12,146 nucleotides of DNA, from assembly GCA_030154385.1 (NCBI GenBank), contig JASKJZ010000036.1:1-12146 (forward strand), given 5' to 3'. Shown piece by piece: positions 1-7,001 of the stretch (position 1 is its first letter; every line of letters begins with the position of its first letter). A program made the position numbers and the translations under genes. This DNA comes from Clostridiales bacterium. Lineage in GTDB: Bacteria > Bacillota_A > Clostridia > Lachnospirales > Lachnospiraceae. The notes under the pieces were generated by a model, which had not been told where the DNA came from, searched no databases, and saw nothing but the letters and a program-made list of their open reading frames with translations.

Positions 1-35
1 TTTTAAAACGTATGCGAAATAATTTATAGTTCTTT

Positions 36-64
36 GCATAATCAAAACAAGATTACAGATAATA
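36..64 (+). promoter_or_regulatory. Candidate sigma-G promoter of the spoVA operon
   Basis: GCATA at 36-40 fits the sigma-G -35 pattern GHATR. After 17 bases, GATAATA at 58-64 matches the CATNNTA-type -10 at all but the first base. Transcription would begin near base 71, just ahead of the ribosome site at 79-87. spoVA operons are transcribed by sigma-G in the forespore of Bacillus subtilis, so the assignment fits the genes. The same stretch also reads as a modest sigma-A promoter (TTGCAT at 34-39, 18 bases, GATAAT at 58-63), so the sigma factor is inferred. Confidence 0.45.
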
Positions 65-78
65 AGGTTAAATCAATC

Positions 79-87
79 AGGTGGTGA
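79..87 (+). promoter_or_regulatory. Extended ribosome binding site of the leading small ORF
   Basis: AGGTGGTGAT, starting at 79, differs at one base from AGGAGGTGAT, the full complement of the 16S rRNA 3' tail. It sits a few bases before the ATG at 92. A site this long is unlikely to be chance and is the main argument that the ORF at 92-289 is translated. Confidence 0.55.
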
Positions 88-91
88 TACG

Positions 92-289
92 ATGAAGCGA
101 AAAGTTTTAGCAGCAATCACACTGACACTTGTATTAATTGGCCTTATTTTTTTTATGGTCAAAGAGTATGGAGACGACAAAGAAAAAGAGGGGATACTTG
201 TCTTTTCACAGTGTGAGGAAGGGGGCATGGAAGATGAATGGGGACATTATTTATATCAAGGCAGAACAGACGGTGCTTGTTACCAATAA
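92..289 (+). CDS. Small single-pass membrane peptide (unrecognised), first ORF of the spoVA operon
   Basis: This 65-residue ORF matches no family I recognise. Residues 1-4 are basic (MKRK), about residues 5-22 form one hydrophobic helix (LAAITLTLVLIGLIFFMV), and the rest is charged, rich in Glu and Gly. It has a near-perfect extended ribosome site and lies directly downstream of the candidate sigma-G promoter. Its last 56 bases overlap the start of spoVAA in another frame, so translation of the two could be coupled. Two readings are possible: a small forespore membrane peptide, or a decayed or frameshifted N-terminal extension of SpoVAA, since a +1 shift near the G-run at 221-225 would join the frames. 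Bacillus SpoVAA has no such N-terminal membrane segment, which favours a separate peptide. The overlap leaves real doubt. Confidence 0.45.
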   Translation: MKRKVLAAITLTLVLIGLIFFMVKEYGDDKEKEGILVFSQCEEGGMEDEWGHYLYQGRTDGACYQ

Positions 290-860
290 AAAAATCTATT
301 TAGAAGATGTGGTAAAGTTATACGGCGAGAATAAAACCTTGATTAAAGAACTCAACCGACAGCTTTTTATGACAGAAGACACGAAAGAGAAAGATATTAT
401 GGTATCAATTCTTAAGGTAATGGAGACCATCCATAAAGTTTCGCATGGAGCCTGGCTTATTAACATAGGAGAGGCAGATTTTATTATAAATTATCGGATT
501 TCAAAACCAGAGAGACGATATGTCGAATATGCCAAGGTGATTTTTATAACACTGACCGCTTCGATTGGAGCCGCCTTTTCGATTATGACCTTTAATACGG
601 ACATCAGTGTAGGCGAGCTCTTTCAAAGAATTTATGTTCTGGTGCTTGGAAGGAATGGTACAGAGCTTCATTTTTTAGAAGCTGGCTATGCAATCGGATT
701 AACGAGTGGAATCTTGCTGTTTTATAATCATCTCACCAAGAAGCACATGAGAGATGATCCAACCCCAATTGACATTGAAATGAGAAAGTTTGAAATAGAC
801 AAGGCGACGGCCAAAATAAAATCTGCTTCAAGGGAGGGAACCACAATTGATGCTGATTAA
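234..860 (+). CDS. spoVAA: Stage V sporulation protein AA (SpoVAA)
   Basis: SpoVAA is a membrane subunit of the forespore inner-membrane SpoVA complex, which moves calcium dipicolinate into the spore and out again at germination. The 208 residues match the usual length (about 206 in B. subtilis). Residues 1-95 form a soluble domain starting with a beta-rich stretch (MNGDIIYIKAEQ). Two membrane helices follow at about 100-120 and 150-167, then the family segment DDPTPIDIEMRKFE (174-187) and a charged tail. The ATG at 234 was chosen because GAGGAAGGGG (215-224) lies 9 bases upstream and the protein then starts like known SpoVAA. The frame is also open upstream to 138, but that extension has no family support. 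The stop overlaps spoVAB. Confidence 0.93.
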   Translation: MNGDIIYIKAEQTVLVTNKKIYLEDVVKLYGENKTLIKELNRQLFMTEDTKEKDIMVSILKVMETIHKVSHGAWLINIGEADFIINYRISKPERRYVEYAKVIFITLTASIGAAFSIMTFNTDISVGELFQRIYVLVLGRNGTELHFLEAGYAIGLTSGILLFYNHLTKKHMRDDPTPIDIEMRKFEIDKATAKIKSASREGTTIDAD

Positions 861-1257
861 AGATATCGTATTATGCTTTATTGGAATATCGGGTGGATTT
901 GTGGTCGGAGGCGGTGTCTTTGCCTTTATTACGATGATTGGTATCTTTCCAAGACTTGCTGATCGAACCAATACAGCGTGTTATTTACGATGGTATGAAG
1001 CTGCAATCATTATTGGCGGAACGCTTGGAAATGTTTTTCTATTATTTCAATGGAAAATTCCATTGGGAGTTCCGTTTTTGATTTTTTTTGGATGGTTTTC
1101 TGGTATCTATGTGGGATGTCTTGCCATGGCCTTAGCGGAAAGTCTTAAAGTAATTCCGGTTTTCTTACAAAGATCAAAGCTTCGATATGGAATAGCTTGG
1201 ATTATTTTAGGAATTGCAATTGGAAAAGGGATTGGTACCTTGTTTCAGTTTTGGTAA
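850..1257 (+). CDS. spoVAB: Stage V sporulation protein AB (SpoVAB)
   Basis: SpoVAB is a small integral membrane protein of the SpoVA dipicolinate-transport complex. Its 135 residues are close to the Bacillus length (about 141). Four hydrophobic segments lie at roughly 7-30, 48-66, 71-95 and 113-133, the first Gly-rich (ISGGFVVGGGVFAF). FPRLADRTNT, after the first segment, is typical of the family. The gene overlaps the end of spoVAA by 11 bases, indicating translational coupling. The ribosome site GGAGG is at 833-837. ATG at 850 is 12 bases away, and an in-frame TTG at 847, 9 bases away, is an equally plausible start that adds one residue. The exact biochemical role of SpoVAB is not established. 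Confidence 0.9.
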   Translation: MLIKDIVLCFIGISGGFVVGGGVFAFITMIGIFPRLADRTNTACYLRWYEAAIIIGGTLGNVFLLFQWKIPLGVPFLIFFGWFSGIYVGCLAMALAESLKVIPVFLQRSKLRYGIAWIILGIAIGKGIGTLFQFW

Positions 1258-1268
1258 AGGAGAAAGAA

Positions 1269-1727
1269 ATGAAAAAAGAACCCGTTTCAAAGGAAAAGGA
1301 TCAATATAATCAATATGTAAAAAAAGTGACGCCAACACATAGCATTTGGAAAAATATGTTCCATGCTTTTTGGGTCGGCGGAACAATTTGTGCTCTGGGG
1401 CAAGGGATTACCAATTTTTTCATGAGTCAGGGTATGGACAAAGAAACGGCTGGTGCCTATAATATTCTGGTTTTAGTCCTGCTAAGTGTTTTACTAACCG
1501 GCTGGTCAATTTATCCCAAAATCGCAAAATTTGCAGGTGCTGGAACCCTGGTACCAATCACGGGATTTGCAAATTCGGTAGCATCGCCTGCGATTGAATT
1601 TAAAAAAGAGGGGCAAGTCTTTGGTATAGGGTGTAAAATCTTTACCATTGCTGGTCCTGTCATTTTATACGGTATTGTATCAAGCTGGCTGCTTGGTCTA
1701 ATTTACTGGCTGATAAAGCTTTTATAA
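1269..1727 (+). CDS. spoVAC: Stage V sporulation protein AC (SpoVAC)
   Basis: SpoVAC is one of the three widely conserved SpoVA proteins (AC, AD, AE). In Bacillus it behaves as a mechanosensitive channel component for dipicolinate. The 152 residues match the family (about 150). A charged N-terminal tail (1-27) precedes membrane segments at about 31-51, 64-82, 92-107 and 124-149. The motif KFAGAGTLVPITGFANSV (87-104) is the family signature and recurs in altered form in SpoVAE (KAGANTPLIGFGNS), showing that the two are paralogues. ATG at 1269 was chosen because AAAGGAG (1256-1262) precedes it by 6 bases. Upstream in-frame codons lie inside spoVAB and give no recognisable protein. Confidence 0.95.
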   Translation: MKKEPVSKEKDQYNQYVKKVTPTHSIWKNMFHAFWVGGTICALGQGITNFFMSQGMDKETAGAYNILVLVLLSVLLTGWSIYPKIAKFAGAGTLVPITGFANSVASPAIEFKKEGQVFGIGCKIFTIAGPVILYGIVSSWLLGLIYWLIKLL

Positions 1728-1748
1728 GAATCGAGAAAGGAGAATCGC

Positions 1749-2783
1749 ATGGAAGAGAATCTTCAAAGGGGAAAGCAAAGCCTATCCTTTCAAACGATTC
1801 CTTGCATCCTGGAGGAAAGTTCGGTTGCAGGAAAAAAAGAAGGAGAGGGACCGCTTGGTGTCTATTTTGATGCAGTGGAAAACGACCCTATGTTTGGGGG
1901 GACATCCTGGGAAGAAGCAGAAAGCATTTTACAAAGCAGGGCATTAGAACAGTTGCTAACGAAAGCAAACAAGCGTCCTGAAGATGTTCGTTACTTGTTA
2001 GGGGGAGATCTTTTGGGGCAACTCATCGCTACCTCATTTGGAATCAAGGATTATAAAATTCCACTATTTGGCCTATATGGTGCTTGTTCTACCATGGGAG
2101 AATCTATGGCACTTGGGGCGATGCTGGTAGCAGGGGGATTTGCGGATATGATTGTAGCAATTACTTCCAGTCACTTTGCCAGTGCAGAAAAACAATTTCG
2201 GTTTCCGCTTGCGTATGGAAATCAGAGACCGCTTGCTGCAACGTATACCGTTACTGGTAGTGGGGCAGTATTGCTGGGGAGGAAGAAGGATCATAAAAAA
2301 GAGGGGGAGTGTATTGGAATTTCGGGAATTACGACGGGGTGCATTGTGGATTATGGGGTGAAGGATGCGCTTAATATGGGGGCGTGCATGGCTCCTGCCG
2401 CAGCGGATCTCATTGCACAGCATTTTCTTGATTTTGAACGAGAGGAAGCGTACTATGATAAAATTATTACGGGAGACCTTGGCCTTGTAGGAAAAGAAAT
2501 TTTGATTCATCTGCTACGGGAAAAAGGTTATGATATTGAAAAGAATCATATGGATTGTGGAATTGAGGTATTCGATCCAAAAACTCAGGACACCCATGCC
2601 GGAGGGAGTGGATGTGGCTGCAGCGCGATTACTTTAGCAGGCTTTATCCTAAGAAAAATGCGTAGAGGCGAGTGGAGGCGCATACTGTTTGTCCCAACGG
2701 GAGCCTTGTTATCAACGGTAAGCTCCAATGAAGGAAACAGTGTACCAGCGATTGCACATGGCATCGTGATGGAGGTGATGTAA
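1749..2783 (+). CDS. spoVAD: Stage V sporulation protein AD (SpoVAD), dipicolinate-binding
   Basis: SpoVAD is the soluble SpoVA subunit that binds dipicolinic acid at the forespore inner membrane. It has a thiolase fold related to beta-ketoacyl-ACP synthase III. The 344 residues are close to the family's about 338. Visible features are GLYGACSTMGESMALGA (108-124), the region of the ancestral active-site Cys (here Cys113); SSHFASAEKQFRFP (140-153); GSGAVLLG (170-177); and the Gly/Cys-rich GGSGCGCSA (285-293) near the C-terminus, then FVPTGALLS (314-322). SpoVAD is thought to use this fold for ligand binding, not condensation. AGAAAGGAG at 1734-1742 lies 6 bases before the ATG. spoVAE starts one base after the stop. 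Confidence 0.96.
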   Translation: MEENLQRGKQSLSFQTIPCILEESSVAGKKEGEGPLGVYFDAVENDPMFGGTSWEEAESILQSRALEQLLTKANKRPEDVRYLLGGDLLGQLIATSFGIKDYKIPLFGLYGACSTMGESMALGAMLVAGGFADMIVAITSSHFASAEKQFRFPLAYGNQRPLAATYTVTGSGAVLLGRKKDHKKEGECIGISGITTGCIVDYGVKDALNMGACMAPAAADLIAQHFLDFEREEAYYDKIITGDLGLVGKEILIHLLREKGYDIEKNHMDCGIEVFDPKTQDTHAGGSGCGCSAITLAGFILRKMRRGEWRRILFVPTGALLSTVSSNEGNSVPAIAHGIVMEVM

Positions 2784-2784
2784 G

Positions 2785-3141
2785 ATGGACTATATTCGTT
2801 CTTTTTTGGTCGGAGGTGCAATTTGTATGGTTGTACAGATCCTTATGGATAAGACAAAGTTAATGCCTGGTAGAATCATGGTATTATTGGTATGTCTTGG
2901 TGCCCTGCTTAGTGCAATTGGAGTCTATCAACCTTTTTCTGACTGGGCAAAGGCAGGTGCGAATACTCCTTTGATTGGTTTTGGTAATTCACTATATCAG
3001 GGGATAAAAAAAGCAGTCGATCAGGAAGGCTTTCTTGGAATCTTTAAAGGTGGCTTTACGGCTTCCTCGGTTGGCGTATCGGCAGCACTTATTTTCAGTT
3101 ACCTAGCTTCTCTTATTTTTCGCCCGAAGTTAAAGGATTAA
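2785..3141 (+). CDS. spoVAE: Stage V sporulation protein AE (SpoVAE)
   Basis: This is the last gene of the spoVA operon and a paralogue of SpoVAC, part of the membrane channel for dipicolinate. The 118 residues equal the usual SpoVAEb length. Membrane segments lie at about 3-21, 31-49 and 92-112. The signature KAGANTPLIGFGNSLYQGI (56-74) corresponds to the SpoVAC motif. The ATG follows the spoVAD stop by one base, and its ribosome site GGAGGTG (2771-2777) lies inside spoVAD, so translation is coupled. No spoVAEa or spoVAF follows, unlike in Bacillus; the operon ends here at a hairpin. Confidence 0.94.
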   Translation: MDYIRSFLVGGAICMVVQILMDKTKLMPGRIMVLLVCLGALLSAIGVYQPFSDWAKAGANTPLIGFGNSLYQGIKKAVDQEGFLGIFKGGFTASSVGVSAALIFSYLASLIFRPKLKD

Positions 3142-3173
3142 AATTCAAGCAGCCGGCGCTTTTTAGATAAATA

Positions 3174-3209
3174 AAATGCCCTTCCGTTTTTCGAATCGGA
3201 AGGGCATTT
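3174..3209. terminator. Hairpin terminator shared by convergent spoVA and pbp genes
   Basis: AAATGCCCTTCCG (3174-3186) pairs with CGGAAGGGCATTT (3197-3209) as a perfect 13-bp stem with a 10-base loop. On the minus strand the stem starts two bases after the pbp stop and runs into a U-rich ATTTTATTTAT tract, giving a strong intrinsic terminator for pbp. On the plus strand it lies 32 bases after spoVAE but is followed only by TTTGGCTATT, so it is probably weaker in that direction. Confidence 0.88.
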
Positions 3210-3211
3210 GG

Positions 3212-5923
3212 CTATTCAATTGGTGCTGTTGTGCCATTTAAATCATCATCTGTTGAATCGGATGGTATTTCCGTTGGCAGAGTGGATGGGATAGGAGATT
3301 GTGTCTCACTTGGCGGCTCTGTGATTGGAGGAGGGGTTGGGGTCTCCACGACAACAGGAGCGGTGTGAATATGGCAGGTCGTTTTGTATTCATCTGGGGA
3401 AATTGCATTTTTGGAATCCGCGGTATGTCCCGTCTCCTCTTTAATCAAGAATACTTTTTCTTCTACCTGATCTTCCGGACAATATTCACCGGCAAGCTCA
3501 CCGGAAGCTTTACAAATACGAAGCTTTACATGCACATCGCATTTTTCGGTTGGTACGGTATTCACATCGAAATATTCGACCCTAGCCGTTGCATCGCATA
3601 AACCATCGACAGCAAGCTTACCTGATTTGGTACATATTTTAGCTTTCACAATGCTGCTAGGCATCTCAAATTCCTTGTATTCTTTTTTTGCCTTGATATG
3701 GATTTCCTGCATAACTGTTTTCCAGAGGGTCTTGTGATAGGAGGTCTCGGTCTGCGAGGTATTGCCATCGTCATATCCAGACCAAATACCAGCAGTATAA
3801 TAAGGAGTATAGCCAACAAACCAGGTATCCACATTACTAGAGGTAGTCCCGGTCTTACCAGCAACGGGCATCGAAATCTTGTCAAAACGTGCACGTGTTC
3901 CAGTACCTACCTTTACTACATCCTGCATCGCACTGGTGAGAAGCCATGCGGTGGATTCTTTCATGACCTGTTTGGAGGAAGGCTCTTTGTCGATTAATAC
4001 ATTTCCATCATGATCCACAATTTTTGTATACAGAGTTGGTTCTGTATAAACGCCCTGGTTTGCAATAGAAGCAAAGGCTGCTGTCAACTCCAGGTTCGTT
4101 ACACCCTTTGTTAATCCGCCAAGAGCAGTAGGATAACCGATATCAGAATAGATTTTTCCATCATCGCCGACGTAATTGTCATAAATTGTGGTAAATCCAA
4201 GCCTTAACAGATAATCATATGCAACCTGCGGGGTTACATCCACCATCGTTTTTACCGTCACAACATTCATCGAGTTTACAATACCATCCCGTAGTGTGGT
4301 CAGTCCCTTGTAGTTTTCACCATTCCAGTTATTGACCTGTTTTTTACTTCCTGGATAAAAAAACTCACTGTCATCTTGCACCGATGCCAATGTCATTCCC
4401 TTGGTATCAAGAGCTGGTAAATACGTGGAGAGAATCTTAAAGGTAGAGCCGGGCTGCCTTGTGGTATCGGTTGCACGGTTCAAGGTACGGCTTGCTGTTT
4501 TTTCGCCCCGGCCACCAATCATAGCCAGAACCTTACCACTGCTTTGATTCATAAGAATGAAGGATACTTGCGGCTGAAGCGTATAGTTTATGACTTCTCC
4601 GGTAATTTCATCGGTATTTTTTACAATATAGTTGCGGTATTCTTCAACATAAGGCTCAGCATCTTCCTTATTATCAAAATAAAGAGAAAAACGGCTCTGC
4701 CCTTTTTCATATACAAAATATTTTTCCAGTGATTTTTCGGAATAATTATGTTCTTCCCCGTCTTTATCAAGGATTGATAGTCGATAGACAAGGGCATATT
4801 TTGAGTTTGCAGGATAAAGCGATTCATCGGAGAAGACAGTATCACAGATTTTTTGCAGTTTTTTACTTTGGGTGGTATAGATTTGTAAACCGCCGCGGTA
4901 AAGCATGTTGACCGCCTGTGCCTCACTGTAACCTAGCTCAGTCTGAAAATCATTTATAATATCATCGATTAATGCATCATCAAAATAGCTGTTTACATTG
5001 GCAGAAGAAGAGGCATACTGCTCATCGTTGACTAACTGAATGCGTGAATATACATCGTCTACTAGTGCTTCATCCTTTTCAAGAGCAGTGATATAACCTT
5101 GCTCTTCCATATAATTTAGTATTATTTCTCGTTTTTCGGCATTTGCTTCTGAATGTGTGATAGGGTTAAGTGCTGCTGGATTTTGTGTGATACCAGCAAT
5201 GACGGTTGCCTCCGAAAGTGTTAGGTCGCCGACCTTTTTATTAAAGTAACGTTCCGAAGCTGCTTCCACACCAAGGGTATTTTGACCCAAATTGATGGTG
5301 TTCAGGTAATATTCTAAAATCAGATCTTTTGCATGCTTTTTATCGGAGCCTTCTGCTAGTTTTTGCTCTAATTTAACGGCAAGATACTGTTCTTGAATTT
5401 TTCGCTCAATCTTATCGCCTACTGTGGTTTCAGCACCACCGTTGAATACCTGATTTTTTAGTAGCTGCTGCGTTAGGGTACTGGCGCCAGAGTCCAGACC
5501 TCCTTTAGAAATTGCTTCTCCAAATGCGCGTAGGATTCCTTTTACATCAATTCCATTATGATCAAAAAAACGTCGATCTTCGATTGCAATAAAGGAATTA
5601 TAGACTACAGGCGGAATCTGATCGAGCGTCACATAGACACGATTGGCATCCGAACCTACTAGCTGTCCGCTTGGCGTACCATTGGAGTAATAAAGGGTAG
5701 TAACAAAACCGCTTGGAGCTACATCAATGGAATCGATGCTTGGGGCATTGTCAATAATTCCTTTGACGACACCGGCCATGGCAAAGCAGCCGACAATTCC
5801 CAAGATGATGACACATATGAAAAAAGCCCGAAAAAAAGAAACACCAGCTTTTGTAACCAAACGATGTTTGTTTGAAGTAATCCGCTTTTGTTTCTTTGCG
5901 GTTCCTTTCTTACTATAGTTCAT
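3212..5923 (-). CDS. Class A penicillin-binding protein (PBP1a-type, bifunctional)
   Basis: This membrane-anchored enzyme polymerises glycan strands from lipid II and cross-links the peptides. It has 903 residues: a basic cytoplasmic N-terminus, one membrane helix at about 29-53, and the GT51 transglycosylase domain at about 75-250 with IEDRRFFDHNGID (catalytic Glu115) and GASTLTQQLLKN (147-158). The transpeptidase domain follows at about 440-730 with STFK (Ser493), SMN (551-553) and KTGT (690-693). The extracytoplasmic tail carries two Cys-containing ICxxSGxLA units (763-780 and 803-816) and ends in a Pro/Thr/Ser-rich segment after about 855, likely wall-spanning. ATG at 5923 was chosen because AAGGAGGTG precedes it closely; the frame also runs up to a TTG at 5953, which has no better site. 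The gene converges on spoVAE and diverges from yigZ. I cannot say which PBP paralogue it is. Confidence 0.95.
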   Translation of the reverse strand: MNYSKKGTAKKQKRITSNKHRLVTKAGVSFFRAFFICVIILGIVGCFAMAGVVKGIIDNAPSIDSIDVAPSGFVTTLYYSNGTPSGQLVGSDANRVYVTLDQIPPVVYNSFIAIEDRRFFDHNGIDVKGILRAFGEAISKGGLDSGASTLTQQLLKNQVFNGGAETTVGDKIERKIQEQYLAVKLEQKLAEGSDKKHAKDLILEYYLNTINLGQNTLGVEAASERYFNKKVGDLTLSEATVIAGITQNPAALNPITHSEANAEKREIILNYMEEQGYITALEKDEALVDDVYSRIQLVNDEQYASSSANVNSYFDDALIDDIINDFQTELGYSEAQAVNMLYRGGLQIYTTQSKKLQKICDTVFSDESLYPANSKYALVYRLSILDKDGEEHNYSEKSLEKYFVYEKGQSRFSLYFDNKEDAEPYVEEYRNYIVKNTDEITGEVINYTLQPQVSFILMNQSSGKVLAMIGGRGEKTASRTLNRATDTTRQPGSTFKILSTYLPALDTKGMTLASVQDDSEFFYPGSKKQVNNWNGENYKGLTTLRDGIVNSMNVVTVKTMVDVTPQVAYDYLLRLGFTTIYDNYVGDDGKIYSDIGYPTALGGLTKGVTNLELTAAFASIANQGVYTEPTLYTKIVDHDGNVLIDKEPSSKQVMKESTAWLLTSAMQDVVKVGTGTRARFDKISMPVAGKTGTTSSNVDTWFVGYTPYYTAGIWSGYDDGNTSQTETSYHKTLWKTVMQEIHIKAKKEYKEFEMPSSIVKAKICTKSGKLAVDGLCDATARVEYFDVNTVPTEKCDVHVKLRICKASGELAGEYCPEDQVEEKVFLIKEETGHTADSKNAISPDEYKTTCHIHTAPVVVETPTPPPITEPPSETQSPIPSTLPTEIPSDSTDDDLNGTTAPIE

Positions 5924-5965
5924 AAAACACCTCCTTGGATTTGTACAGGACAAACCCTAAAGTTG

Positions 5966-5994
5966 ATTATACCAAACATTCTTTCTGAAATAAA
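5966..5994 (-). promoter_or_regulatory. Extended -10 promoter of the pbp gene
   Basis: Read on the minus strand, TGGTATAAT (5974-5966) is a perfect -10 hexamer with the extended TGn element. The -35 position at 17 bases spacing is a weak TTTATT (5994-5989). The leader to the ATG at 5923 would be about 35 bases. Confidence 0.55.
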
Positions 5995-6016
5995 GAAAAA
6001 AATGTCGAGAACACCT

Positions 6017-6045
6017 TTGCGAAACAAGAGGTCCTTTGGTATACT
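6017..6045 (+). promoter_or_regulatory. Sigma-A-type promoter of yigZ
   Basis: TTGCGA (6017-6022), a 17-base spacer and TATACT (6040-6045) give a recognisable housekeeping promoter. Transcription would start near 6052, about 42 bases before the yigZ ATG. It is back-to-back with the pbp promoter in the same intergenic region. Confidence 0.55.
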
Positions 6046-6093
6046 AAGGAATATAAGCTAAGATGATTACCTATTAGAAAGGGTTCACATATT

Positions 6094-6744
6094 ATGGAAG
6101 AAACATACCAAATTTTGTATTTTGGTGCCCAAAAAGAAATCATAGAAAAAAAATCTCGCTTTCTTGCAACTACTTATCCCGTAACAACAGAAGAGGAGGC
6201 GGGGCTTAAGATTGAACAGGTGAAAAAGCAGTATTGGGATGCGTCCCATCATTGCTTTGCTTATGTTATTGGTGAGAATGCCAAAATAAGGCGATACAGT
6301 GATGATGGAGAGCCGCAGGGGACAGCGGGAAGACCGATGCTAGAGGTGCTTCTTGGAGAAAAGATAACCAACTGTCTGGTCGTCGTGACACGGTATTTTG
6401 GTGGAACCTTGCTTGGTACAGGAGGTCTGCTGCGAGCGTATCAAAGCGCCGCAAAGGAGGGGCTTATGGCAAGTACCATCGTAAAGAGAAAAATTGGGAT
6501 TCCGTTTCATATTAAAACCGATTACAATGGTCTTGGAAAGCTTAAGTACCATGCGGCTAAGATGGGGCTTGTGATTATGGATACAATTTTTACTGAACTG
6601 GTGCGACTCACAGTGTTGGTGCCGTTTGACCAGGTGATAGCATTTGAGAAGTGTGTAGAAGAGGTGACAATGGGGCAAGCAGTCGTAGAAAAAGAGCAGG
6701 AGACCTCATATGGAATACTGGATGGTAAGGTGATTTATTTTTAA
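6094..6744 (+). CDS. YigZ/YvyE family protein (IMPACT N-terminal domain plus DUF1949)
   Basis: This is a conserved cytoplasmic protein of the UPF0029/IMPACT family. The 216 residues match YigZ and YvyE. The IMPACT domain (about 17-125) holds the family signatures KKSRFLAT (19-26), ASHHCFAYVIG (50-60), RRYSDDGEPQGTAGRPML (66-83) and VVVTRYFGGTLLGTGGL (96-112). A DUF1949 ferredoxin-like domain follows at about 138-195. Eukaryotic IMPACT proteins modulate the Gcn2 stress pathway; the bacterial role is unresolved, although older annotations call it a proline dipeptidase regulator. A purine-rich GAAAGGG ribosome site (6077-6083) precedes the ATG. The gene has its own promoter, and its stop overlaps the stop of the opposing DUF4250 gene by four bases. 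Confidence 0.93.
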   Translation: MEETYQILYFGAQKEIIEKKSRFLATTYPVTTEEEAGLKIEQVKKQYWDASHHCFAYVIGENAKIRRYSDDGEPQGTAGRPMLEVLLGEKITNCLVVVTRYFGGTLLGTGGLLRAYQSAAKEGLMASTIVKRKIGIPFHIKTDYNGLGKLKYHAAKMGLVIMDTIFTELVRLTVLVPFDQVIAFEKCVEEVTMGQAVVEKEQETSYGILDGKVIYF

Positions 6745-6917
6745 AGAAAGCGATTTGTGGCAGCGTCGTAATAATAGTCAATTGAAGCAAGTTTATCTTG
6801 CAGTAGTGTTTCATCGAGATTAAGAGACAAGCATAGGTCTTCCAGGCTTTCATAAAAATCGCGAAGCTGGGTATTGATATAGCTTAGTAAAATAACAGGG
6901 TCATTTGGGATATTCAT
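6741..6917 (-). CDS. DUF4250 domain-containing small protein
   Basis: A 58-residue protein that begins MNIPNDPVILLSYINTQLRD and continues with a helical acidic segment (FYESLEDLCLSLNLDE). It ends in IDYYYDAATNRFL. This resembles the small DUF4250 family of Clostridia, in which the MxxPNDPxxLLSxxNxxLRD start and a YxYDxxxNxF end are characteristic. The function is unknown. It has no signal or membrane segment and is probably cytoplasmic; the layout suggests a small helix-turn-helix-like fold, which is inference. AAGGAAGG (6931-6924) precedes the ATG by 6 bases, and a good promoter lies upstream in the rarA leader. Its stop overlaps the yigZ stop, tail to tail. Confidence 0.85.
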   Translation of the reverse strand: MNIPNDPVILLSYINTQLRDFYESLEDLCLSLNLDETLLQDKLASIDYYYDAATNRFL

Positions 6918-6953
6918 AGGGCACCTTCCTTCTTTTTTGTGAAAACAAGCAGT

Positions 6954-6982
6954 ATTTTATCATACGAAAATCGAAATTGCAA
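6954..6982 (-). promoter_or_regulatory. Sigma-A promoter of the DUF4250 gene
   Basis: On the minus strand, TTGCAA (6982-6977), a 17-base spacer and TAAAAT (6959-6954) form a good promoter, with an extended TGA just before the -10. Transcription would begin near 6947, about 30 bases before the ATG. The site lies within the leader of the divergent rarA gene. Confidence 0.6.
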
Positions 6983-7001
6983 GAAAGGACAGGAGAATAC
7001 G

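Noticed and set aside
1197..1268. Upstream extension of the spoVAC frame
   Set aside because: It lies inside spoVAB and lacks a ribosome site; the ATG at 1269 has AAAGGAG at the right distance and gives the normal length.
2073..2510. A 145-codon minus-strand open frame inside spoVAD
   Set aside because: It has a Cys/His/Arg-rich composition typical of an antisense shadow, no ribosome site, and lies wholly opposite a certain gene.
3148..3165. GC-rich AGCCGGCGCT followed by TTTTT after spoVAE
   Set aside because: Only three bases pair in each arm, so it is too weak for a terminator beside the 13-bp hairpin just downstream.
6608..6853. An 81-codon minus-strand frame overlapping the end of yigZ and the DUF4250 gene
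   Set aside because: The 58-aa frame starting at 6917 has a good promoter, a ribosome site and a family match; this other frame has none of these.
6937..6963. Possible rarA promoter TTGTGA then TATCAT
   Set aside because: The spacer is only 15 bases and the boxes are modest. It could still function, but the sequence alone does not support it.
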